Source of the DNA: Companilactobacillus kedongensis
GTDB taxonomy: Bacteria; Bacillota; Bacilli; Lactobacillales; Lactobacillaceae
Direction: 5' to 3'
DNA length: 46,996 nucleotides
Assembly: GCF_003946625.1 (NCBI RefSeq)
Contig: NZ_RHOR01000017.1
Span: forward strand, 1 to 46,996
The translations under genes and the position numbers were made by a program. Position 1 is the first letter of the stretch. Each line of letters begins with the position of its first letter. A model generated the notes under the pieces. It saw nothing but the letters and a program-made list of their open reading frames with translations. It did not search any database and was not told the DNA's origin. This document shows positions 33,965-41,763 of the stretch, piece after piece.

Positions 33965-34613
33965 AAATCGTATCAAAATTGCTTTGACAAAAGGGCGAGT
34001 GGAAAAACAAGTTGTGCCACTCCTAGAAAAGGCCGGTATCAATTGTGACCAGATAAGGCAAAAAAAGCGTCGCCTGATTTTTGACTCACCGGTACAGCCA
34101 TATGAATTTATTTTAGCCAAAGGTCCAGACGTTACTACCTTTCTTGAACGTGGTGCTGCTGATATTGGCATCGTCGGCAGTGACATTTTAGTAGAACATC
34201 GCAGTACTCAATATGAGTTGTTAGATCTTAAAACTGGAGATTGCCAGTTTGTTTTAGCTTCCACTAAGAACTTTGATCCCGATGAACCGAAACGAAAAAT
34301 TATTGGGACGAAATATCCTAATATCACTAAGAAATATTTTGACAGGTTAGGACAAGATGTTGAGATCATTAAAATAGAAGGTTCAGTCGAATTGGCACCA
34401 TTAACCGGTTTAGCAGATGCCATTGTTGATATAACAGAAACCGGAACAACTATAAAAGAAAATAATCTCAAAATTTATGACTATTTAGATAAGGTGTCAA
34501 CACGATTAGTAGTTAATCGGATGTCTTTAAAACAACACTCAAAAGAAATTTATGCGTTAGTAGACAAACTAGAAGGAGCCATTAAAGATGAAAATTTATC
34601 AAAAGAGTATTAG
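33957..34613 (+). CDS. hisG: ATP phosphoribosyltransferase catalytic subunit, short form
   Basis: About 218 residues, the short HisG that requires HisZ. Start chosen at TTG 33957 because AGGAG (33943-33947) is 9 nt upstream; the in-frame ATG at 33948 directly abuts that site. IKIALTKGRVEKQVVPLLEKAG start, DIGIVGSDILVE and the PRPP-binding stretch LADAIVDITETGTTIKENN are intact. The regulatory C-terminal domain of long HisG is absent, as expected. Catalyses ATP + PRPP to PR-ATP. Overlaps hisZ and hisD. Confidence 0.94.
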   Translation: MNENRIKIALTKGRVEKQVVPLLEKAGINCDQIRQKKRRLIFDSPVQPYEFILAKGPDVTTFLERGAADIGIVGSDILVEHRSTQYELLDLKTGDCQFVLASTKNFDPDEPKRKIIGTKYPNITKKYFDRLGQDVEIIKIEGSVELAPLTGLADAIVDITETGTTIKENNLKIYDYLDKVSTRLVVNRMSLKQHSKEIYALVDKLEGAIKDENLSKEY

Positions 34614-35874
34614 TGAATTGGAACAGATCGTTCAAAGAAAAACGATGCAGTTGAGTGACTTAAAGGTAGAAACAACAGTTAGTGACATCATAAAAAATGT
34701 TATTGAAAACGGAGATTCTGCTTTAAAAGAATATGAAGAAAAATTTGATGGAGTAAAAATTTCTGATTTCAAATTATCTCAAGAGGTGATCGATTCTGCC
34801 TACGATAATCTGGACCCTGAGGTTAAGGATGCCTTGTTATTAGCAAAGAAGAATATCACTAGTTTCCACGAAAAGGAAAAGGCAACTGGTTTCATTGATT
34901 CTGAACAAAAGGGTGTCTTGAGAGGTCAAAAAGTCTTGCCATTAAAACGCGTTGGATTATATGTACCTGGTGGTACTGCTGCGTATCCTTCAACTATTTT
35001 AATGAGTGCTTTACCTGCTAAAATCGCGGGTGTTGATCAGGTTGTCATTGTGACACCACCGCAAAAAGATGGTATTAACCCAGCTGTCTTGGCAGCTGCC
35101 AAAATTGCCGGTGTTGATTCGATTTATCAAGTCGGTGGGGCGCAAGCTATTGCTGCTTTAGCATTTGGAACTGAATCAATTTCACGTGTAGATAAAATTG
35201 TTGGACCAGGAAATGTTTTTGTTGCGACGGCTAAAAAACAAGTCTTTGGACAAGTCGATATTGATATGGTCGCTGGTCCATCAGAAATTGGAATTATTGC
35301 TGATTCGTCAGCTGACTATAAACAGATTGCTGCTGATCTATTGTCACAAGCAGAGCATGATAAACGGGCACGTCCAATTTTGATCACTGATAATTTGGAG
35401 TTGGCCAAAGCAGTTGATACAGAAGTTGATCGTCAGTTGAAAGTTTTACCAAGAGAAGAAATCGCTACTGCATCAGTCAACGACAAAGGCTTTATTGCCG
35501 TTGTTAAAGAAATTGACGATATGTTTACTTTGATGAATACCGTTGCTCCAGAGCACTTGGAAGTTCAAGTCGAAAATCCGACTCAATATCTCAATCAAAT
35601 TAAAAATGCTGGATCGGTCTTTTTAGGAAAATATGCCAGTGAGCCATTAGGTGACTATGTAGCCGGACCAAACCACATTTTACCAACTGGTGGAACCGCT
35701 AGATTCTCATCACCACTAGGTGTTTATGACTTTGTTAAACGCACATCATTTATTCAATACACTAAATCAGCCCTACAAAAAGAAGCTAAAGCAATCACAA
35801 CTTTGGCTCGGGTCGAAGGTTTGGAAGGTCATGCTAGAGCTATCGAATCACGCTTTGGAAAATTTTACGACTAG
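34588..35874 (+). CDS. hisD: histidinol dehydrogenase
   Basis: 428 residues, two-step NAD-dependent oxidation of histidinol to histidine. Family motifs: [20 protein letters not shown] (about 120), [13 protein letters not shown], the nucleotide segment [14 protein letters not shown], zinc and catalytic residues in [17 protein letters not shown], and the C-terminal [20 protein letters not shown] is 9 nt before the ATG. The gene starts inside hisG, a 26-nt overlap. Confidence 0.97.
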   Translation: MKIYQKSISELEQIVQRKTMQLSDLKVETTVSDIIKNVIENGDSALKEYEEKFDGVKISDFKLSQEVIDSAYDNLDPEVKDALLLAKKNITSFHEKEKATGFIDSEQKGVLRGQKVLPLKRVGLYVPGGTAAYPSTILMSALPAKIAGVDQVVIVTPPQKDGINPAVLAAAKIAGVDSIYQVGGAQAIAALAFGTESISRVDKIVGPGNVFVATAKKQVFGQVDIDMVAGPSEIGIIADSSADYKQIAADLLSQAEHDKRARPILITDNLELAKAVDTEVDRQLKVLPREEIATASVNDKGFIAVVKEIDDMFTLMNTVAPEHLEVQVENPTQYLNQIKNAGSVFLGKYASEPLGDYVAGPNHILPTGGTARFSSPLGVYDFVKRTSFIQYTKSALQKEAKAITTLARVEGLEGHARAIESRFGKFYD

Positions 35875-35885
35875 GAGAGAACACT

Positions 35886-36470
35886 ATGAGACAAGCAACT
35901 ATTGAAAGAAAGACAAAGGAAACTCAAATCAAAATCAGTTTAAACCTTGATGAACAGACGGGGATCGACATTGATACCGGGATTGGTCTTTTGGATCACA
36001 TGCTGAATCTCTTTGCTAAACATGGACGCTTTGGATTAGTTGTTAAAGCTCATGGTGATTTGGATGTCGATCCGCACCATACGACTGAAGATACTGGGAT
36101 CGTACTTGGTGAATGTTTCAAGCAAGCTCTTGGTGACAAAGCTGGGATCGAACGTTATGGTACGCAGTTTGTACCAATGGACGAAACATTAGGACAAGTC
36201 AGTGTTGATCTATCTGGGCGGTCATATTTGGTCTTCGATGCTGAATTTACTAATCCTAGACTAGGTGGACTAGACACCGAAACAGTTGAAGATTTCTTCC
36301 AAGCGGCCGCTTTTGCAGCTGAGATGAATCTTCATGCAAGAATCCTTTATGGAAGAAATACACACCACAAAGTTGAAAGTCTCTTCAAAGCATTCGGCCG
36401 GGCAATGCGTGAGGCAGTGACGATCAATCCCGATATTATCGGAGTCAATTCTACAAAGGGTGTCATCTAA
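35886..36470 (+). CDS. hisB: imidazoleglycerol-phosphate dehydratase
   Basis: 194 residues, the monofunctional dehydratase without a phosphatase domain. Metal-binding [13 protein letters not shown] and the second half [18 protein letters not shown] are intact, as is [14 protein letters not shown]. Converts imidazole glycerol phosphate to imidazole acetol phosphate. The missing phosphatase step is supplied by the PHP-type enzyme upstream of the T-box. Stop and hisH start overlap. Confidence 0.97.
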   Translation: MRQATIERKTKETQIKISLNLDEQTGIDIDTGIGLLDHMLNLFAKHGRFGLVVKAHGDLDVDPHHTTEDTGIVLGECFKQALGDKAGIERYGTQFVPMDETLGQVSVDLSGRSYLVFDAEFTNPRLGGLDTETVEDFFQAAAFAAEMNLHARILYGRNTHHKVESLFKAFGRAMREAVTINPDIIGVNSTKGVI

Positions 36471-37090
36471 TGTTTGCCATTGTTGATTACGATACCGGCA
36501 ATACTCGTAATTTAAAGAAGGCCCTTAATTATTTAGGGATCGACAATGAACTAACAGATGATAAAGAAAAGATTTTACAAGCAGAAGCAGTAATTCTACC
36601 GGGAGTGGGTGCTTTTAAGGCAGCTATGGTGGAACTGGAAAAGAGAGATTTAGTAAATACTTTAAAAAAGGTAGCAGCTAATAAAACTCCAATTTTAGGT
36701 ATTTGTTTAGGAATGCAATTATTGTTCGATAGCAGTCAGGAATATGGGTTAACCAACGGACTAGGATTGATCACTGGTAGTGTTGAACAGATTCCTGATA
36801 CCGGGTTGAAAATCCCTCAAATGGGTTGGAATCAAAATAGGATCATTCAAAATAGTCCTTTTAATGGCGTAAATGGACAGTTTACTTACTTCGTTCATTC
36901 ATATTATGCCAATTGTGATCGGAGAAATATTATTTCAGCAGTAGATTATGGAATCTTGATCCCAAGTATCGTCCAGAATAAAAATGTTATTGGGATGCAA
37001 TTTCATCCTGAAAAAAGCGGCGATGTTGGCTTAGAGTTATTAAAAACTTTTCAAAAGATGGTGAAGACAAATGATTTTTCCAGCAATTGA
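36470..37090 (+). CDS. hisH: imidazole glycerol phosphate synthase, glutamine amidotransferase subunit
   Basis: 206 residues, class I glutaminase. Nucleophile Cys in ILGICLGMQLLF (about 80) and catalytic His-Glu in GMQFHPEKSG. IVDYDTGNTRNLKKAL starts the fold (Thr replaces the usual Gly). Supplies ammonia to HisF. Overlaps hisB by one base (TAATG) and hisA by 20 nt. Confidence 0.96.
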   Translation: MFAIVDYDTGNTRNLKKALNYLGIDNELTDDKEKILQAEAVILPGVGAFKAAMVELEKRDLVNTLKKVAANKTPILGICLGMQLLFDSSQEYGLTNGLGLITGSVEQIPDTGLKIPQMGWNQNRIIQNSPFNGVNGQFTYFVHSYYANCDRRNIISAVDYGILIPSIVQNKNVIGMQFHPEKSGDVGLELLKTFQKMVKTNDFSSN

Positions 37091-37790
37091 TTTATATAAG
37101 GGCCAAAGTGTCCGCTTGTTTAAAGGCGATTATAAAGAAGTAACTTTGATCAATAAAGATCCTGTCGCACAGGCTAAGGAGATTTTTCAAACTGTAAAAC
37201 AACTTCATTTAGTAGACTTGAACGGAGCTAAATCAGGTGTTCCTGAAAACCTTGAGATCATTAAACAGATTCGTCAAAATTTTGGAGGTTTCTTGGAGTT
37301 AGGCGGCGGTATTCGTGACTATAATACGGCCAAAGAATATCTCGATATGGGAATTGATCGAATTATTATCGGCTCGGCAGCTATTGAAGATCCTAAACTG
37401 GTTAAAAAATTGTTGAATGAATATGGTGGAGATCGCATTGTAATCGGAATTGATGGTAAAGATGGTAAAGTTGCCGTCAATGGTTGGCTGGATCAGTCAC
37501 AGATAAAAATGTCTGACCTTATTTCAGAAATGGTCAACTTCGGTGCTAAGTCATTTATCGTAACGGACGTAAATCGTGATGGAACTATGACTGGCCCAAA
37601 TCTAGATTTATTGATGAGTTTGACCCAAAAGTTACCGCAGATAAATGTAGTAGCTAGTGGTGGTGTCCGTGATCTTAGAGACCTTCATCAATTAAAAGCT
37701 TTAGGAATTCGTGACGTGATCATTGGCAAGGCATTATATGAAAAGACAATTACCTTAGAGCAGATTGCGGAGGTAGAAAATGTTAGCTAA
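37071..37790 (+). CDS. hisA: ProFAR isomerase
   Basis: 239-residue TIM barrel. First-strand Asp in [38 protein letters not shown], and second catalytic Asp in [18 protein letters not shown]. The phosphate-binding ends VASGGVRDL and IIGKALYE are present. Catalyses the Amadori rearrangement of ProFAR. Located between hisH and hisF with overlapping ends. Confidence 0.96.
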   Translation: MIFPAIDLYKGQSVRLFKGDYKEVTLINKDPVAQAKEIFQTVKQLHLVDLNGAKSGVPENLEIIKQIRQNFGGFLELGGGIRDYNTAKEYLDMGIDRIIIGSAAIEDPKLVKKLLNEYGGDRIVIGIDGKDGKVAVNGWLDQSQIKMSDLISEMVNFGAKSFIVTDVNRDGTMTGPNLDLLMSLTQKLPQINVVASGGVRDLRDLHQLKALGIRDVIIGKALYEKTITLEQIAEVENVS

Positions 37791-38532
37791 AAGAATTATT
37801 CCTTGTCTAGATGTTGACGATGGTCGAGTTAAGAAAGGCGTTAATTTCGTCAATTTGACTGATGTTGGTGACCCAACTGAAATTGCTGCGGAATATCAAA
37901 AACAAGGCGCAGATGAATTAGTTTTTTTGGACATTACGGCTACTAATGAACATCGAAAAACTATGGCAGATATTGTTGAAAGTGTTTCTTCACAAGTGTT
38001 TATGCCCTTAACTATCGGTGGTGGAGTACACGATGTGACAGATATTCAGAGATTACTAAAAGCTGGAGCCGACAAAGTGGCGATTAACTCTGCTGCTGTT
38101 TCAGATCCTGAACTTATCACTAAGGGTGCGGAGAAATTTGGTAATCAATGTATCGTTGTGGCAATCGATGTTAAAAAAACAGCTGGAAAATATTTAGTCC
38201 ATACTCATGGTGGCAAAAATGCAACTGATATTGATGCTATTGAATGGGCCAAAGAAGTGGTAAAACGTGGTGCTGGTGAGTTATTGATCACAAGTATGGA
38301 TAAAGACGGTACTAAAGATGGATTTGATATTGAGCTTTATCAAGCTATAAATGAAGTAGTTAATGTACCGATCATTGCTTCTGGCGGTGCAGGAAAAGTT
38401 GAAGACTTTACAGAAGTTTTTGAGGAAGCTGATGTCGACGGGGCTTTAGCTGCTTCTGTATTTCATTTTGGCGAGTTGTCCATTGATGATGTGAAACAGG
38501 CAGTCAGAAAAGCAGGTGTAGTTGTCAGATGA
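37780..38532 (+). CDS. hisF: imidazole glycerol phosphate synthase, cyclase subunit
   Basis: 250-residue TIM barrel. Catalytic Asp11 region [40 protein letters not shown], and second Asp in [14 protein letters not shown]. Phosphate loops [13 protein letters not shown] and AASVFHFGE. Makes IGP and AICAR from PRFAR using ammonia from HisH. Overlaps hisI by 4 nt. Confidence 0.97.
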   Translation: MLAKRIIPCLDVDDGRVKKGVNFVNLTDVGDPTEIAAEYQKQGADELVFLDITATNEHRKTMADIVESVSSQVFMPLTIGGGVHDVTDIQRLLKAGADKVAINSAAVSDPELITKGAEKFGNQCIVVAIDVKKTAGKYLVHTHGGKNATDIDAIEWAKEVVKRGAGELLITSMDKDGTKDGFDIELYQAINEVVNVPIIASGGAGKVEDFTEVFEEADVDGALAASVFHFGELSIDDVKQAVRKAGVVVR

Positions 38533-38849
38533 TAAAACCAGATTTTTCTAAAGGATTATTAACTACTGTTGTGGTAGATGCAAAGACAAAAGATGTTTTG
38601 ATGGTGGCCTGGATGAATGAAGAGAGTTACAAACGTACTCTTGAAAGTTGTCAGACATGGTTTTGGTCACGATCCAGAAAAGAGCTTTGGCACAAAGGTG
38701 AAACAAGTGGGAATTTCCAAGATGTTGTTGATCTGACACTAGATTGTGACTTGGACACTTTACTTATTAAAGTTAATCCACATGGTCCAGCCTGTCACAC
38801 TGGTCATCGCAGCTGTTTCTTTCAAAACGTAGAACAAGAGGGTAAGTAA
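38529..38849 (+). CDS. hisI: phosphoribosyl-AMP cyclohydrolase
   Basis: 106 residues, monofunctional. Zn and Mg sites in [14 protein letters not shown] and [13 protein letters not shown]; also [12 protein letters not shown] and [20 protein letters not shown]. Opens the purine ring of PR-AMP. Separate from hisE rather than fused as in enterobacteria; the two are 1 nt apart. Confidence 0.96.
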   Translation: MIKPDFSKGLLTTVVVDAKTKDVLMVAWMNEESYKRTLESCQTWFWSRSRKELWHKGETSGNFQDVVDLTLDCDLDTLLIKVNPHGPACHTGHRSCFFQNVEQEGK

Positions 38850-38850
38850 G

Positions 38851-39183
38851 ATGCAAAATTTAGATGAATTATATGCAGTTATTAAAGAGAGGCAAAAGAA
38901 TCCCCAAAAAGGTTCATATACCGATTATTTATTTGGTAAAGGATTGGACAAGATCCTTAAAAAATTTGGTGAAGAGTCAACTGAAGTTATCGTCGCTGCT
39001 AAGAATGAAAATAAACCCCGTGGGGATGATGAGTTGGTTTATGAATCAGCTGATCTTTTGTATCACTTGTGTGTTTTGTGGGCTGAAAAAGGTGTTACCT
39101 TTGATCAGATCAAAGAAGAATTAGCTAAACGTGAAGGTCTGATGAGTGAATTTAAAGATCGTCCCGAAATCAAGGATTTATAG
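38851..39183 (+). CDS. hisE: phosphoribosyl-ATP pyrophosphatase
   Basis: 110 residues, MazG-like all-alpha fold. [20 protein letters not shown] and [13 protein letters not shown] hold the metal-binding Glu and Asp residues. Removes pyrophosphate from PR-ATP. Directly follows hisI, and hisC starts 9 nt after its stop. Confidence 0.95.
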   Translation: MQNLDELYAVIKERQKNPQKGSYTDYLFGKGLDKILKKFGEESTEVIVAAKNENKPRGDDELVYESADLLYHLCVLWAEKGVTFDQIKEELAKREGLMSEFKDRPEIKDL

Positions 39184-39192
39184 GAGGTCAAT

Positions 39193-40260
39193 ATGAAAAA
39201 AATCATTCAAGATTTAAGTCCATATATCCCCGAAAAACCTTTGAATGAATTACGAGATGAATTAGGTTTGGATAAATTAGTACGTTTGTCAGCTAACGAA
39301 AATCCATATGGAACCTCACAGTCAGTCAGAGAATCAGTTATTAGTTGGGCTAAAACAGGTCACAGTAATCGTTATCCTGACAGTGCCGCTAATCAGTTGC
39401 GTCAATTGGTATCTGAAAAATTTGATTTAGATCCAGAACAATTAGTTTTTGGCGTGGGGTTAGACGAAGTTATCGTCATGCTGTCACGAGTTTTTCTATC
39501 ACCTGGGGATGCCGAAATGGTTTCCGTACCAACATTCTCTGAATATGCCTTGCATGCTGAAATCGAACAAGCAAATATTCAAAAAGTCGCCACAAAAAAA
39601 GATGGTCGAATAGATTTCTCAGCCATGTTAGAAGCTATTACACCAGAAACTAAATTGATCTGGATCTGTAATCCTAATAATCCAACTGGAACCTATGAAA
39701 CAGTGGATGAAATTGAAAAGTTTGTTTCGCAAGTTCCTGATAATGTAATGGTTTTAGTTGATGAAGCCTATATTGATTTTGTAACCTGTGAAGAACCAAT
39801 ATCAGCTATGCAGTTGACTAAAAAATATTCTAATATTGTCGTTATGAGAACCTTTTCTAAGGCATACGGTTTAGCAAATTATCGTGTCGGTTATGCAGTA
39901 TTTTCTAAAGACGTTGCCGACGATGTTCAAAAAGTTCGTTTGCCATACAATATAAATTCAATTGCTCAAGTTGCGGCTGTGGCCGCTTTTAAGGATCAAG
40001 AATTTGTCACAAAAGTGGTCGATAAGAATGCTTTGGAACGTCAAAAAATGCAGAACTTCTTTGATGATAAAGAAATCCATTATCTCGACAGTCAGGCTAA
40101 TTTTATTTTCTTTGAGTATCCTGAAGCTGATAAATTTGCTGATTATTTGTTGCATCATGGATATTTGATCCGGACTGGTTTAAAAGAAAACTGGTTGCGA
40201 ATGACGGTTGGGACTAAAGAGGATAATGCTGAAATTAGAAGTTTAATTGAGGATTATTAG
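39193..40260 (+). CDS. hisC: histidinol-phosphate aminotransferase
   Basis: 355-residue fold-type I PLP enzyme. LSANENPYGTS start, CNPNNPTGTYE, VDEAYIDF with the PLP-contacting Asp, PLP lysine in MRTFSKAYGLANYRVGYAV (about 223) and the C-terminal LKENWLRMTVG with the substrate-binding Arg. Converts imidazole acetol phosphate to histidinol phosphate. Last gene of the operon; a structured 3' element and then a terminator follow. Confidence 0.95.
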   Translation: MKKIIQDLSPYIPEKPLNELRDELGLDKLVRLSANENPYGTSQSVRESVISWAKTGHSNRYPDSAANQLRQLVSEKFDLDPEQLVFGVGLDEVIVMLSRVFLSPGDAEMVSVPTFSEYALHAEIEQANIQKVATKKDGRIDFSAMLEAITPETKLIWICNPNNPTGTYETVDEIEKFVSQVPDNVMVLVDEAYIDFVTCEEPISAMQLTKKYSNIVVMRTFSKAYGLANYRVGYAVFSKDVADDVQKVRLPYNINSIAQVAAVAAFKDQEFVTKVVDKNALERQKMQNFFDDKEIHYLDSQANFIFFEYPEADKFADYLLHHGYLIRTGLKENWLRMTVGTKEDNAEIRSLIEDY

Positions 40261-40270
40261 GCTTTTATTT

Positions 40271-40445
40271 GCCGCCTACGAGTGAAAGAAAATTGGTCCG
40301 CTGTGCGACCGACACGAACCGAGGTTTCGTGTCTCGATTTAGAGCTTTGCTGTCGCAAATCTCGAAATCGTCGATTCCGTAACGTCGGAAGACCATCGCC
40401 GTAACGGAATTTTCACTGCTGACCAATTTTCTTTCGCCCTCCGGC
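40271..40445 (+). repeat. structured 3'-UTR element, copy 8
   Basis: 175 nt, 10 nt after the hisC stop. Arms GAAAGAAAATTGGTC and GACCAATTTTCTTTC are complementary. The first hairpin is rewritten as ACACGAACC/GGTTTCGTGT and the core TTTAGAGCTTTGCTGTCGC.../AAATCG is retained. Ends 71 nt before the his operon terminator. Confidence 0.87.
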
Positions 40446-40516
40446 TCAGGTTTATTTTGGATTTAAATAGTTATTTAGACTGTTTGTTGTAATTAAATAT
40501 ATAAGTTTAAATAATA

Positions 40517-40549
40517 AGAGAAAACCAATCATTATGGCTTTCTCTTTTT
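40517..40549. terminator. intrinsic terminator of the his operon
   Basis: AGAGAAAACC pairs with GGCTTTCTCT (one mismatch), followed by five Ts on the plus strand; on the minus strand a T-rich tract also follows. Confidence 0.8.
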
Positions 40550-40568
40550 AATGTATATTTCAATATAA

Positions 40569-40741
40569 GCCGGAGAATTAGAGTAATGGAACCAGTTGTG
40601 CAAGTGATGTTAGAAGGTGATTTTCCTTCTTACAACACCGACGATTCTAAGATTTGCGATAGCAAAGCTTGGAATCGAGTTCCCAGACCAAGGCTGGGGA
40701 CGTTCGCATAACAGGTGGAATTACTCTAATTCGTAGGCGGC
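40569..40741 (-). repeat. structured intergenic element, copy 9, without an upstream gene
   Basis: 173 nt, minus orientation. Arms GAATTAGAGTAAT and ATTACTCTAATTC are perfect complements. Full three-hairpin core. Exception: no minus-strand gene ends at its 5' end, which lies upstream of the alarmone synthetase gene. Its 3' end still faces the his terminator, 19 nt away. Confidence 0.87.
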
Positions 40742-40808
40742 AATTTAACCACTATCTTTTCTTATTAATGCTATATTGTAGATATAACACAACCTTGGAG
40801 GCATTTAC

Positions 40809-41492
40809 GTGATATTAGAACGAGAGAATATGATCAATATTAACCAGATCAAAAAGGAACTTGGAGAAATTCTTAATGGTAATGAAGAAGTTGAAGAGTT
40901 CAGTGCTTTGGTCAGTTATTACCAGCTTTGCCGGGCAGCCGTTGGAGAATTCGGAACTAAACTAGAGAATTTAGATGCTGATTATCAGGTTCGCCACGAT
41001 CACAATCCGATTCATCATATCGAAGTTCGAATGAAGGATGTTGGTAGTTTGTTCGGTAAGTTAAAGAGGAAAGAACTTCCCAGACGTTTTGAAAGTATTC
41101 CTAATCATATTTTTGATATTGGTGGTCTAAGAGTTGTTACTAATTATTTGGATGATGTTTATACTGTTGCCGATAATTTATTGGCTCAAGATGACGTTAA
41201 ACTTATAAAAAGAAAAGATTATATTAAAAACCCAAAGCCAAGTGGTTATCGTAGTTTGCATTTGGTTGTATCTGTGCCGGTTTTTCAAGCTGATAATGTG
41301 CAAGTGACGCCAGTAGAAATTCAGATTCGTACGATCGGAATGGATATGTGGGGGAGTTTGGAGCATAAATTACGTTACAAGACTGATGCACCTTCTGATA
41401 AAGTTGCTAAATATTCTGAGGAATTACAAGGATATGCTGACGAAATAAATAATATCGAATCGAATATGCAAAATATTTTCCATGATATTTAG
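40809..41492 (+). CDS. relP: small alarmone synthetase, RelP/YwaC-like
   Basis: 227 residues, GTG start with GGAGG 8 nt upstream. RelA/SpoT synthetase domain only, no hydrolase or TGS/ACT domain. HNPIHHIEVRMKDVGSL, IFDIGGLRVVTNYLDD, YIKNPKPSGYRSLHLVV and VEIQIRTIGMDMWGSLEHKL match the RelP (YwaC) branch rather than RelQ. Makes (p)ppGpp from ATP and GTP/GDP, typically under cell-wall or other stress. Monocistronic. A remnant of the structured 3' element follows 5 nt after the stop. Confidence 0.88.
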   Translation: MILERENMININQIKKELGEILNGNEEVEEFSALVSYYQLCRAAVGEFGTKLENLDADYQVRHDHNPIHHIEVRMKDVGSLFGKLKRKELPRRFESIPNHIFDIGGLRVVTNYLDDVYTVADNLLAQDDVKLIKRKDYIKNPKPSGYRSLHLVVSVPVFQADNVQVTPVEIQIRTIGMDMWGSLEHKLRYKTDAPSDKVAKYSEELQGYADEINNIESNMQNIFHDI

Positions 41493-41497
41493 GTGGT

Positions 41498-41530
41498 TAA
41501 CTGCTGGTCGACTCACTCGCGCTCTTCGGC
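41498..41530 (+). repeat. 3'-terminal fragment of the structured element, copy 10
   Basis: AACTGCTGGTCGACTCACTC followed by the CTCTTCGGC end matches only the last fifth of the family (CACTGCTGG-arm-CTCCGGC). The 5' arm and core are gone. It lies between the relP stop and a terminator, the normal site of the family. Confidence 0.6.
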
Positions 41531-41565
41531 TAGATTTGCGGAATTATTTGAAGTTTATAGAGAAT

Positions 41566-41628
41566 AAAAAAAGCTCCTTAGGTATACAGAATTTTATTAA
41601 AAATCTGTATTCTTAGGGAGTTTTTTTA
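41566..41628. terminator. bidirectional terminator between relP and the yhgE gene
   Basis: AAAAAAAGCTCCT...ATACAGA pairs with TCTGTAT...AGGGAGTTTTTTT, with A and T runs on both sides. Confidence 0.9.
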
Positions 41629-41661
41629 TTGTTCTATTTTGTAAAATTAAAGCACATAAGA

Positions 41662-41758
41662 GCCGGAGATTTAGAATAATGGAACCAGTCGTGCAAGTGG
41701 AGTAGAACGGTGGTTTTCCGTTCGCACAACAGGTGGAATTATTCTAAAACGTAGGCGG
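41662..41758 (-). repeat. structured 3'-UTR element, copy 11, internally deleted
   Basis: 97 nt. Outer arms TTTAGAATAAT and ATTATTCTAAA are kept, and so is the AACGGAAAACCACCGTT hairpin, but about 75 nt containing the first two hairpins is missing, leaving CTGTTGTGCG fused to the third hairpin. It starts 5 nt after the yhgE-type gene and ends 33 nt before the terminator. Confidence 0.85.
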
Positions 41759-41763
41759 AACTT

